A program made the translations under genes and the position numbers. A stretch of 64,000 nucleotides of DNA from Flavobacteriaceae bacterium. GTDB taxonomy: Bacteria > Bacteroidota > Bacteroidia > Flavobacteriales > Flavobacteriaceae. The notes under the pieces were generated by a model. That model made no database searches and was not told where the DNA came from. It worked only from the letters and a program-made list of their open reading frames with translations. The first letter of the stretch is position 1. The number at the start of each line of letters is the position of its first letter. The stretch spans positions 1-64,000 of the forward strand of contig CANGWK010000001.1 of the NCBI GenBank assembly GCA_947457615.1. The letters are read 5' to 3'. Positions 9,427 through 17,342 of the stretch are shown here, piece after piece.

Positions 9427-9434
9427 CAAACTTA
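9427..9434 (-). promoter_or_regulatory. -7 promoter element of the DUF3822-rsmD operon
   Basis: TAAGTTTG on the minus strand, 20 bp before the DUF3822 ATG, matches TAnnTTTG. Confidence 0.5.
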
Positions 9435-9501
9435 CAAATTTTATTGTTGAGTTTAAGATATTAGATTTTAGAAGTTTACTGGAACCTAAAATAGAATAGT
9501 G

Positions 9502-10197
9502 TTAATTACAGTTCCACTGAAAATTTGCCAACTTATCTTTAGTGCTTTCAGATAGGTTATAATGCCACCATTCTGAATCATAAGATTTAAAATTATTCCG
9601 CAACATTACTTCTTTTAAATAAATTCTATTTTTTTTAATTTTTGATGAAAGACCCTGGTATTTGTGACTTGCTTCGGGACCAAAGAAATCAAAACTAGTT
9701 CCCATATCAAGTTCTTTGCCTTTAGAATTTACAATACTAATGTCAACAGCGCCACCTCTATTGTGTATGGATCCGTTTTTTGGATCAGCAACGTAATCTG
9801 CATTTGGAACTAACTCCCACATTTTTTTTTGAACATCTAAAGGCCGATAACAATCAAACAATTTAATTCGATATCCTTTTTTTTGAAATTCAGTATTCGC
9901 TGCTATTAAATACTTAATGGTTTTAAGTCGCAAATAACATTCTTCACATGCATAAACTTTTTGTTTTAGAAAATTATTCTGTGTTGCATATTTCATGTCA
10001 AGAACAAAATCGTTGCTGAAATTAATCAGTTTAACAAAAGTAGTATCGTTTATTCCTTCATAAAGTGTGGTAAAATTTCCGCTGAGAGTATTATTTTTTA
10101 ACTTTTGGACGGTATTAGTTTTGATAGATTTGGTAGTTTTACAACCAATAAATAAAAGAATGCTAATTAAAAAAAGATACTTATTGAAAGAAAACAT
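9502..10197 (-). CDS. D-alanyl-D-alanine dipeptidase, VanX/DdpX-like lipoprotein
   Basis: Zinc peptidase of family M15D that cleaves D-Ala-D-Ala. 231 aa. The N terminus has a lipoprotein signal peptide (LFLISILLFIGC), so it is likely anchored in the periplasm. FDCYRPLDVQKKMW holds the conserved Arg, SIHNRGGAVDISI provides the zinc-binding His and Asp (SxHxxGxAxD), and EWWHYN the catalytic Glu and third zinc ligand, so the active site looks intact. No vanA/vanH neighbours occur, so a peptidoglycan recycling role is more likely than glycopeptide resistance. Its own promoter lies upstream. Confidence 0.9.
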   Translation of the reverse strand: MFSFNKYLFLISILLFIGCKTTKSIKTNTVQKLKNNTLSGNFTTLYEGINDTTFVKLINFSNDFVLDMKYATQNNFLKQKVYACEECYLRLKTIKYLIAANTEFQKKGYRIKLFDCYRPLDVQKKMWELVPNADYVADPKNGSIHNRGGAVDISIVNSKGKELDMGTSFDFFGPEASHKYQGLSSKIKKNRIYLKEVMLRNNFKSYDSEWWHYNLSESTKDKLANFQWNCN

Positions 10198-10236
10198 AAT
10201 TAGATTTTTTATTAATTTTTAGAATAAAAAAGAAAT

Positions 10237-10266
10237 CAAATTTAAAATAATAAAATCTAAAAACAA
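10237..10266 (-). promoter_or_regulatory. Promoter of the VanX-like gene
   Basis: On the minus strand TTG (10264-10266), 19 bp, then TAAATTTG (10237-10244): a full Bacteroidetes -33/-7 promoter with ideal spacing, about 40 bp before the ATG. Confidence 0.65.
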
Positions 10267-10285
10267 TAGAACACTTATAAATTAA

Positions 10286-10293
10286 TATATTTG
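10286..10293 (+). promoter_or_regulatory. -7 promoter element of kdsB
   Basis: TATATTTG, 22 bp before the kdsB ATG. Confidence 0.6.
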
Positions 10294-10315
10294 CCACTTA
10301 CCATAAATTAAGATT

Positions 10316-11059
10316 ATGAAAGTAATTGCTGTAATTCCTGCTCGTTATGCTTCTACTCGTTTTCCTGCAAAATTAATGCAAGATTTAGGTGGGAAAACTG
10401 TAATTGTAAGAACTTATGAAGCTGCGATAGCAACTAAATTATTTGACGATGTGTTTGTTGTTACAGATTCTGAATTGATTTATAATGAAATTATTTCCAA
10501 TAAAGGAAAAGCCATAATGTCAATAAAGGAACATGAATCGGGGAGCGACCGCATTGCAGAAGCGGTTGCAAATCTTGATGTAGATATTGTGGTTAATGTT
10601 CAAGGGGACGAACCTTTTATAGATAAACAATCATTAGAAAAACTTATTGAAGTTTTTGATTCTTCGCTTACTCAGAATGATACTATTGGACATGTTGATT
10701 TGGCTTCCTTGATGCGCGAGATTAGCAACGAAGAAGAGATTAATAACTCCAACAATGTGAAAGTGGTTGTGGATCAAAATAACTTTGCACTCTATTTTTC
10801 TCGTTCCGTGATTCCTTATCCAAGGGATAAAAACGCGGGTGTTCGCTATTTTCAACATATCGGAATTTATGCTTTTCGTAAACAAGCACTTTTAGATTTC
10901 TATTCTTTACCAATGAAATCATTAGAAGCCTCTGAAAAATTAGAGCAACTTCGTTATTTAGAATTTGGTAAACGAATAAAAATGGTTGAAACCTCTCATA
11001 TTGGAATAGGTATTGATACTCAAGAAGATCTAGTTAAAGCTAGGTTGTTACTTAAATAA
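10316..11059 (+). CDS. kdsB: 3-deoxy-manno-octulosonate cytidylyltransferase
   Basis: Activates Kdo with CTP to CMP-Kdo for lipopolysaccharide inner-core synthesis; cytoplasmic. 247 aa, typical. Nucleotidyltransferase signature [15 protein letters not shown] at the N terminus, VVTDSE, the NVQGDEPFI metal/nucleotide-binding motif, the [13 protein letters not shown] strand and the [10 protein letters not shown] motif are all present. The gene converges on the methyltransferase gene at 11065 with only 5 bp between the stops, and I see no clear terminator hairpin there. Confidence 0.96.
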   Translation: MKVIAVIPARYASTRFPAKLMQDLGGKTVIVRTYEAAIATKLFDDVFVVTDSELIYNEIISNKGKAIMSIKEHESGSDRIAEAVANLDVDIVVNVQGDEPFIDKQSLEKLIEVFDSSLTQNDTIGHVDLASLMREISNEEEINNSNNVKVVVDQNNFALYFSRSVIPYPRDKNAGVRYFQHIGIYAFRKQALLDFYSLPMKSLEASEKLEQLRYLEFGKRIKMVETSHIGIGIDTQEDLVKARLLLK

Positions 11060-11064
11060 TATCT

Positions 11065-11727
11065 CTAGCAAAGCTTTTTTATAGTAAACAATTCATTATG
11101 AACTTCTACTTTTGGGTACATCCGTAAAGAATAATTACCAGAAAATTTCTTTTTATAATCTAGATTTCTAATTCTATTTTGCTCGTTAATTACCATAGTA
11201 TTAAATAGAATAAATCCGTTTACATTTAATAAAAAATTAATTCTTTGAATAAAATAATCTTCAAATAAAAAGTTAGGCATTGTAGTATCTTGAAAAACAT
11301 CAATAATTATCAAGTCGAATTTTGCTTTAGTTTTTAAAACAAATTCAAATGCATCGTCAATAATGAGTTCTAAATTATTAATTTGGTTTAACTTAAAATA
11401 GGTATTTGCAATTTCTACAATTTCTGGATCAATTTCTATTCCAGTTATTTTTCCTCTAAATTTTATTTCGTCAACCAATGTTTTAATTACACTGCCACCA
11501 GCAACTCCTAGAACTAATACGTTTTCAAACTTTCGTATGCGGTCGTAACCAATATATTTTAATCCTTTTTTTAAAATTCGTTGCAGACTCCCATAAGAAT
11601 AATTAGTATTCTTGGAATCTAAAACTAGTTCTCCGTTATTCCAAGTCACCTCAAGCGAGTTACTTATGGAAGATTTTCGCTTAATGACGTTTATAGGAAG
11701 GAAATAACTAAGGTATTTGGCAATCAT
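11065..11727 (-). CDS. Spermidine synthase-like SAM-dependent methyltransferase
   Basis: 220 aa with the spermidine-synthase/methyltransferase Rossmann fold: NVLVLGVAGGSVIKTL is the SAM-binding glycine loop, GIEIDPEIVEIA the acidic loop, and FDLIIIDVF the motif IV strand. The protein is shorter than true spermidine synthases (about 280-300 aa) and lacks a recognisable N-terminal beta-barrel-like domain, so I would not assume polyamine synthesis. No predicted membrane helices. It is convergent with kdsB and divergent from the acyltransferase gene. The substrate is unknown. Confidence 0.8.
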   Translation of the reverse strand: MIAKYLSYFLPINVIKRKSSISNSLEVTWNNGELVLDSKNTNYSYGSLQRILKKGLKYIGYDRIRKFENVLVLGVAGGSVIKTLVDEIKFRGKITGIEIDPEIVEIANTYFKLNQINNLELIIDDAFEFVLKTKAKFDLIIIDVFQDTTMPNFLFEDYFIQRINFLLNVNGFILFNTMVINEQNRIRNLDYKKKFSGNYSLRMYPKVEVHNELFTIKKLC

Positions 11728-11784
11728 TTTTTTATTTTCCTCAAAAATAACAGAATAATATTAAATTTACACAAAATATTTCAA

Positions 11785-12336
11785 ATGAAGAAGCAACTTT
11801 ATTATTTTATTTTTTATAAAATTTTAGGATGGAAATTATCTGGAACTATTGCTCCAAATTTAAAAAAGTGTGTTGTAATAGTTATTCCTCATACTAGCAA
11901 TTTAGATTTTTTTATTGCTATGTTAGTAAGAGGAATAATGAATATTGAAATCAATTTTGTAGGAAAAAAAGAACTATTTACTTTTCCTATTGGATATTAC
12001 TTTAAGGCAGTTGGTGGTGCTCCTTTAGATCGTAGTGGGAAGAAAAATAATGTAGATGCATCGGTTGAAGTATTTGCTAAGAAAGATGTTTTTCGTTTGG
12101 CAATATCGCCGGAAGGTACACGCAAGAAAGTAACCGAATTGCGAACAGGATTTTATTATATTGCTCTTAAAGCTAATGTTCCTATTGTTCCAGTGGCATT
12201 TGATTTTGGAAAAAAAGAAGTTAAAGTGGGCGAACCTTTTATTCCATCTGGAAATTTTGAAGAAGACATGAAATTATTACTCCCTTTTTACAAAGGAGTG
12301 AAAGGAAAAATTTCAGAACGAAGTTATCAAGTATAA
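11785..12336 (+). CDS. 1-acyl-sn-glycerol-3-phosphate acyltransferase-like protein (PlsC superfamily)
   Basis: 183 aa. The PlsC-type motif I HTSNLD (Hx4D) provides the catalytic pair, GGAPLDR fits motif II, and AISPEGTR is motif III; IVPVAFDFG fits motif IV. It is shorter than E. coli PlsC and lacks a strong N-terminal membrane anchor, as is common for this Bacteroidetes subgroup. It may acylate lysophospholipid or another amphiphilic acceptor at the inner membrane face. The M14 peptidase gene starts 10 bp after its stop, so the two are probably cotranscribed. Confidence 0.85.
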   Translation: MKKQLYYFIFYKILGWKLSGTIAPNLKKCVVIVIPHTSNLDFFIAMLVRGIMNIEINFVGKKELFTFPIGYYFKAVGGAPLDRSGKKNNVDASVEVFAKKDVFRLAISPEGTRKKVTELRTGFYYIALKANVPIVPVAFDFGKKEVKVGEPFIPSGNFEEDMKLLLPFYKGVKGKISERSYQV

Positions 12337-12346
12337 AACAAATCGT

Positions 12347-13486
12347 ATGGATTATATAGAATTACATAAACAATTTAAAGAAAATTCTTTATTCGGACGG
12401 TATATTACTTTAAAAGATATTGAGCCGTTACTTGCTAAACTTCCTGTAGAAGTTATTGGAAAATCTGTTTTAGGAAAACCAATATATAAATTCACTATTG
12501 GATCTGGAGAAATTAAAATTTTTATATGGTCGCAAATGCACGGCAATGAAAGCACCACAACCAAAGCAGTATTTGATTTTTTTAATTTAATTAACTCTTC
12601 AAGTGAACAAGGGAAGAGGTTTCTTAAAGAATTTACATTTTGTTTTATTCCAATGGTTAATCCGGATGGAGCTGAATTATATACCCGTGAGAATGCCAAT
12701 AAAGTAGATTTGAATCGTGATTCTATTGATTTATCACAGCCAGAAAGCCAATTATTAAGACAAACTTTTAACGAATTTAAACCAGATTATTGTTTTAATC
12801 TTCACGACCAACGTACCATTTTTGGTGCGGGAAGTAAAGGTAATGTTGCTACAGTTTCTTTTTTAGCGCCATCGTTTAATGAAAATCGAGATATTAATGA
12901 TGTTCGATTAAAGGCTATGCAAATTATTGTAGCCATGAATAAGCAATTACAAAATCATATTCCAAATCAAGTTGCTCGTTTTGATGATAGTTTTAATGCT
13001 AATTGTATTGGAGATCAATTTACATTACTAGGAGTGCCGACAATATTATTTGAAGCAGGTCATTATCCAGACGATTATTATAGAGAATATACTCGAAAAA
13101 TGATTTTTATAGCATTAGTTGCCGGATTGCAACATATTTACGAAATCGATATAGTTAATGATGAAAATGCAATATATTTTGAAATTCCTAAAAATAATTT
13201 GGTTTTTTATGATTTTCTTTATAAAAATGTCAAAATAAATTATGATGGTAAAGAAATAATCACGAGTTTTGCCTCTCATTATAAGGAAGAACTTGTTAAT
13301 GGAAAGATACAATTTAATGCTTATGTCACTGAAATTGGGGATTTAAAAGGAAAATTTGGTCATTATCTTTATAACGCACACAAAATGACTTATGAAGATT
13401 CTTTTGATAATATTCCTAAAATCAATCAAAAAGCAAACTTTTCGTTAGGAAAAGTTATCAAATTTGAAAATGGCGTTAAGATTTAA
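12347..13486 (+). CDS. M14-family zinc carboxypeptidase
   Basis: 379 aa without an obvious signal peptide, so probably cytoplasmic. Zinc ligands: HGNES (His and Glu of HxxE) near residue 65 and the later His in FNLHDQR near 150. NPDGAELYTREN and VDLNRD give the Arg/Asn-Arg substrate-binding residues, and the LFEAGHYPDD region holds the likely catalytic Glu. The C-terminal quarter (from about 285) is a separate small domain without a recognised name. Peptide substrates in murein turnover or general peptide salvage are possible. Cotranscribed with the acyltransferase gene. Confidence 0.85.
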   Translation: MDYIELHKQFKENSLFGRYITLKDIEPLLAKLPVEVIGKSVLGKPIYKFTIGSGEIKIFIWSQMHGNESTTTKAVFDFFNLINSSSEQGKRFLKEFTFCFIPMVNPDGAELYTRENANKVDLNRDSIDLSQPESQLLRQTFNEFKPDYCFNLHDQRTIFGAGSKGNVATVSFLAPSFNENRDINDVRLKAMQIIVAMNKQLQNHIPNQVARFDDSFNANCIGDQFTLLGVPTILFEAGHYPDDYYREYTRKMIFIALVAGLQHIYEIDIVNDENAIYFEIPKNNLVFYDFLYKNVKINYDGKEIITSFASHYKEELVNGKIQFNAYVTEIGDLKGKFGHYLYNAHKMTYEDSFDNIPKINQKANFSLGKVIKFENGVKI

Positions 13487-13565
13487 CTAAATTCATCTTT
13501 TTGTTTAAATAAAGTTTAATGATTGTTGTATAAAAGTTAGAAAAAAAAATATAAATTATATAGTT

Positions 13566-14045
13566 ATGAGTAAGTTCCGATTAGACGAAGTAGATCATCA
13601 AATTCTTGATATGTTAATTGATAATACAAGAATACCATTTACAGATATTGCAAAAAAACTATTAATTTCCGCAGGAACCGTTCACGTAAGAGTTAAAAAA
13701 ATGGAAGATGCCGGAATAATTATGGGATCGTCTTTAACACTTGATTATGAAAAACTTGGATATTCTTTTATTGCTTATGTAGGAGTTTTCTTAAATAATA
13801 CCTCACAAACGAAATTTGTTTTAGAAAGAGTAAGTGAGATTCCTTTTGTAACGGTAGCGCATGTAACTACAGGAAAATTCAACATATTTTGTAAAATTCG
13901 TGCAAGAGATACAAAACATGCCAAAGATGTTATTTTTATGATTGATGATATTGAAGGAGTTTACCGAACGGAAACTATGATTTCTCTTGAGGAAAGCATC
14001 AACGACAAAAAACGTTTGATGCACACTATTTTTAAAGATATATAA
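13566..14045 (+). CDS. Lrp/AsnC-family transcriptional regulator
   Basis: 159 aa with the standard layout: an N-terminal winged helix-turn-helix (about 5-60: DHQILDMLIDNTRIPFTDIA then GTVHVRVKKMEDAGII) and a C-terminal RAM/ACT-like ligand domain (about 70-150). Members sense amino acids or related effectors and control their metabolism. The local context (ppc downstream, M14 peptidase upstream) gives no clear target, and a terminator separates it from ppc. Confidence 0.92.
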   Translation: MSKFRLDEVDHQILDMLIDNTRIPFTDIAKKLLISAGTVHVRVKKMEDAGIIMGSSLTLDYEKLGYSFIAYVGVFLNNTSQTKFVLERVSEIPFVTVAHVTTGKFNIFCKIRARDTKHAKDVIFMIDDIEGVYRTETMISLEESINDKKRLMHTIFKDI

Positions 14046-14080
14046 TTTTTCTAAATTTTATAGAAAAATCTTTTAATAGA

Positions 14081-14112
14081 AAACCTTAAGTAATTTACTT
14101 GAGGTTTTTTTA
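14081..14112 (+). terminator. Rho-independent terminator after the Lrp-type gene
   Basis: AAACCTTAAGTAA pairs with TTACTTGAGGTTT (one G-U wobble) and is followed by T-rich sequence. Confidence 0.8.
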
Positions 14113-14139
14113 TATCAACTTTCGAAAAAAATATTCACA

Positions 14140-16716
14140 ATGTACACACTTCCTGAAATTGAGCGTTTTAATAAAAATGTTTTGTCCAAATACCATATTT
14201 ATAATAGCGTGTTTGTTAATTTGCCCTTTGATGCAATTGATAATACAGGTGTCTTGTTACCATTATTTAGTGAAGTTTGTACAACTGGTTTTAAAAATAA
14301 TTTAACTCCAGTAGAAATTGTAAATTCCTTTTCGAAAAAGTATTTAGATTCTGTTTCAGAAGAAGAAAAAATTAGTTTGTTATTTCGATTTATCCAATAT
14401 GTTGAACGTCAAATAGTTCTTTTTGATGCAATTGAAGATGCTGCTTTTCCAATAGTTAATAATATGGAAGGTAAAGCATCTCTTAGAGACATAAGAGAAA
14501 GAGCTGATACTAAAGAATTACAAGAGGAATTGATTTCTTTCTTAGATAGTTTTAATATTAGAACAGTTTTAACTGCTCATCCAACACAATTTTATCCAGG
14601 TTCTGTTTTGGGTATTATAACTGATTTAACCGATGCAGTAAGGGATAATAATTTGTCAAAAATAAAAGACTTACTAGCTCAACTTGGAAAAACTCCTTTT
14701 ATTAAGAAAGATAAACCAAGCCCTTTTGACGAGGCAATCAGTTTGATCTGGTATCTTGAAAATGTATTTTATCAAACATCAGGTGAAATGTTGCAATACA
14801 TTCAGAAGAATATTTTTAATGAAAAACCAATAACTAATTCAATAATCAATCTTGGATTTTGGCCTGGTGGTGATAGAGATGGAAATCCATTTGTAACATC
14901 CGAAATAACTTTGAAAGTTGCGGATAGACTGCGAACTGCAATTTTGAAATCTTATTATTTAGATATTAGAAAACTAAAACGTAAACTAACTTTTTCAGGA
15001 ATAGATGCTATAATTTCTGATATTGAAAATAAGTTATATCGTTCTGTATTTTATTCTGATGGAAGTATTTACATTACTTTATCGGAATTAAAAGATAAAC
15101 TTAATATAGTAAAATCTATTTGCATCGAAAAACACCAGTCGCTATATTTAGATGAAATAAATGAACTTTTGAATAAGGTAACAATTTTCGGATTTCATTT
15201 TGCATCTTTAGATATTCGTCAGAATAGTAAAATACATAATAAAGTAATTCAAATTATTTTTAAGTACTTAGAAAAAAATAATGTTGCGCTTACTGGATAT
15301 TTTGATCTCTCTGATGAAGAACGAATAAATGTTCTAACAAACTTATCCGGAACTATTTCATCTGATTTATTTGAGGATGAAATGACCAAACAAACTATTG
15401 ATTCTATTGTAGCAATAAAAAAAATTCAAGAAAACAATGGTGAATTAGGAGCCAATAGATATATTATTTCTAATAATGAAAGCACTCTAAACGTTCTTGA
15501 AACTTTTGCATTATTTAGTTTATGTAATTGGAAAAATCCATCTGTAGATATTGTTCCGTTGTTTGAATCTATAGACGATTTGCGGCAAGCAGATACAATT
15601 ATGGAGCAATTGTATACTAATTTACAATATGCAAAGCATTTGAAAAACAGAGGAAATAAACAAACTATCATGCTTGGTTTTTCTGACGGAACTAAAGATG
15701 GAGGCTATTTAATGGCTAATTGGGGAATTTATAAAGCCAAACAAACTATTACAGCAGTTTCTAGAAAATATGGTATCAAAGTGATTTTCTTTGATGGGCG
15801 AGGGGGACCACCGGCAAGAGGCGGAGGAAAAACGCATAAATTTTATGCTTCTTTAGGAACTACAATTGAAAATCAGGAAATTCAATTAACGGTTCAAGGT
15901 CAAACCATTAGTTCTAACTTTGGTACTTTAGATTCGTGTCGGTATAATTTAGAAAATCTATTAAGCGCGGGAGTTTCTAATGAAATTTTCAACAAACAGG
16001 AGAATAATTTGTCTGATTTTGATATTAAAATAATAGATGAATTATCTGAAATAGGATACCAAAAATATTTAAGTTTTAAAAATCATCCTAAATTTATACC
16101 TTATTTGGAACAAATGAGTACCTTAAATTATTATTCTAAAACTAATATTGGAAGTCGTCCATCTAAAAGAAATACTACTGCTAATCTAGATTTTAACGAT
16201 TTGCGAGCTATACCTTTTGTTGGTTCTTGGAGTCAAATGAAACAAAATGTTCCCGGATTTTTTGGTTTAGGATCGGCGTTGAAACATTTTGAAGACTTAA
16301 ACAATTGGGATAAAGTACAAACGCTTTTTGATTCGTCTTTATTCTTTAGAACTTTATTGGAAAATAGTATGATGTCATTGGCAAAATCATTTTTTCCGTT
16401 AACGCAATACATGAAAGAGGATAAAGAATTTGGTGAATTTTGGAAAATAATTTTTAATGAATTTCAAGAAACCAAACGACTTTTGCTAAAAATTGCAGGA
16501 CACAAGGAATTAATGGAAAATTATCCTGATGGCAAAGCATCCATTAAAATGCGAGAAGATATAGTTTTGCCTTTATTGGTAATTCAGCAGTATGCTTTAA
16601 TGAAAATAAACGAAATTAAGAAGGGTACAGAATCAAACGAATTGCTTACAGTTTATGAAAAATTAGTAACTCGATCTTTATTTGGAAACACAAATGCAAG
16701 TAGAAATTCCGCTTAA
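14140..16716 (+). CDS. ppc: Phosphoenolpyruvate carboxylase, divergent Bacteroidetes type
   Basis: Adds bicarbonate to PEP to make oxaloacetate, an anaplerotic step. At 858 aa it is close to the usual size. Signature regions are recognisable: VLTAHPTQ with the catalytic His, GGDRDGNP, the IMLGFSDGTKDGG site and DGRGGPPARGG with the catalytic Arg loop. Differences from the textbook enzyme: the Arg pair that normally follows HPTE/HPTQ is replaced (HPTQFYPG), the FHGRGG loop reads FFDGRGGPPARGG, and the protein ends RNSA rather than the near-universal RNTG. I still expect activity because the main catalytic residues remain. Monocistronic, or cotranscribed with the DinB gene 23 bp downstream. Confidence 0.92.
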   Translation: MYTLPEIERFNKNVLSKYHIYNSVFVNLPFDAIDNTGVLLPLFSEVCTTGFKNNLTPVEIVNSFSKKYLDSVSEEEKISLLFRFIQYVERQIVLFDAIEDAAFPIVNNMEGKASLRDIRERADTKELQEELISFLDSFNIRTVLTAHPTQFYPGSVLGIITDLTDAVRDNNLSKIKDLLAQLGKTPFIKKDKPSPFDEAISLIWYLENVFYQTSGEMLQYIQKNIFNEKPITNSIINLGFWPGGDRDGNPFVTSEITLKVADRLRTAILKSYYLDIRKLKRKLTFSGIDAIISDIENKLYRSVFYSDGSIYITLSELKDKLNIVKSICIEKHQSLYLDEINELLNKVTIFGFHFASLDIRQNSKIHNKVIQIIFKYLEKNNVALTGYFDLSDEERINVLTNLSGTISSDLFEDEMTKQTIDSIVAIKKIQENNGELGANRYIISNNESTLNVLETFALFSLCNWKNPSVDIVPLFESIDDLRQADTIMEQLYTNLQYAKHLKNRGNKQTIMLGFSDGTKDGGYLMANWGIYKAKQTITAVSRKYGIKVIFFDGRGGPPARGGGKTHKFYASLGTTIENQEIQLTVQGQTISSNFGTLDSCRYNLENLLSAGVSNEIFNKQENNLSDFDIKIIDELSEIGYQKYLSFKNHPKFIPYLEQMSTLNYYSKTNIGSRPSKRNTTANLDFNDLRAIPFVGSWSQMKQNVPGFFGLGSALKHFEDLNNWDKVQTLFDSSLFFRTLLENSMMSLAKSFFPLTQYMKEDKEFGEFWKIIFNEFQETKRLLLKIAGHKELMENYPDGKASIKMREDIVLPLLVIQQYALMKINEIKKGTESNELLTVYEKLVTRSLFGNTNASRNSA

Positions 16717-16739
16717 AAAAATATTTTAAATAATACAAT

Positions 16740-17258
16740 ATGAAAGTTTCCCAATTACAAACATCCGATTACGCTCCATTCTATAGAAATTATATTGCTC
16801 AAGTATCAGATGAATTTACTTTGATTGAAGAATTAGAAATTTCCTTGCATCGATTTATTAAGTTTGTTCAAGACATTCCACTAGACAAATTTGATTACCG
16901 CTATGAAGAAAGCAAGTGGACAATTAAAGATATTATTCAACACATTATTGATGCTGAACGAGTGTTTTCATATCGCGCTTTACGATTTGCTAGAAATGAT
17001 GCCACAGAATTACCAGGTTTTGAAGAAAACCATTATGTTAATGAAGCTAATGGAAATCAAAGAAGTATCATGGAATTATTAACTGAATTATCAGCTGTTC
17101 GTCATTCTACATTGTATTTATTCAAATCTATTAATAAAGATCAACTTTTAAATACTGGAATAGCATCTAATAATCCAATGTCAGTTCGTGCTTTAGGATT
17201 TGTAATTATTGGACATCAAAATCACCACCAAAGAATTTTTGAAGAAAGATATTTGTAA
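16740..17258 (+). CDS. DinB-family protein
   Basis: 172 aa four-helix-bundle protein of the DinB/YfiT superfamily, whose members include metal-dependent thiol transferases such as bacillithiol S-transferases. The three expected metal-ligand His are visible: one in IIQHIIDAERVFSYR, and a pair in IIGHQNHHQRIF, so a metal site is likely. Its gene lies 23 bp after ppc on the same strand. The function cannot be fixed further. Confidence 0.88.
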   Translation: MKVSQLQTSDYAPFYRNYIAQVSDEFTLIEELEISLHRFIKFVQDIPLDKFDYRYEESKWTIKDIIQHIIDAERVFSYRALRFARNDATELPGFEENHYVNEANGNQRSIMELLTELSAVRHSTLYLFKSINKDQLLNTGIASNNPMSVRALGFVIIGHQNHHQRIFEERYL

Positions 17259-17282
17259 GTAGCAGTTGATTAATTAAAAAAT

Positions 17283-17327
17283 TAAAATCCCATATTTAGA
17301 ATTACTTCTGAATATGGAATTTTAAAT
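17283..17327. terminator. Bidirectional terminator between the DinB and M4 peptidase genes
   Basis: CCATATTTAGA and TCTGAATATGG form an 11-bp stem with one T-C/G-U position, flanked by AAAAT and ATTTT so that both strands have an A/T run. The two genes converge here. Confidence 0.75.
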
Positions 17328-17342
17328 TAGCGACTAATTTTG

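Noticed and set aside
9502-10197. Glycopeptide resistance (vanX) locus
   Set aside because: No ligase vanA/vanB or dehydrogenase vanH nearby; M15D dipeptidases are common chromosomal genes.
14099-14305. 68-aa ORF overlapping the ppc start
   Set aside because: Shadow in another frame of ppc; ppc has clear family motifs from its first residues on.
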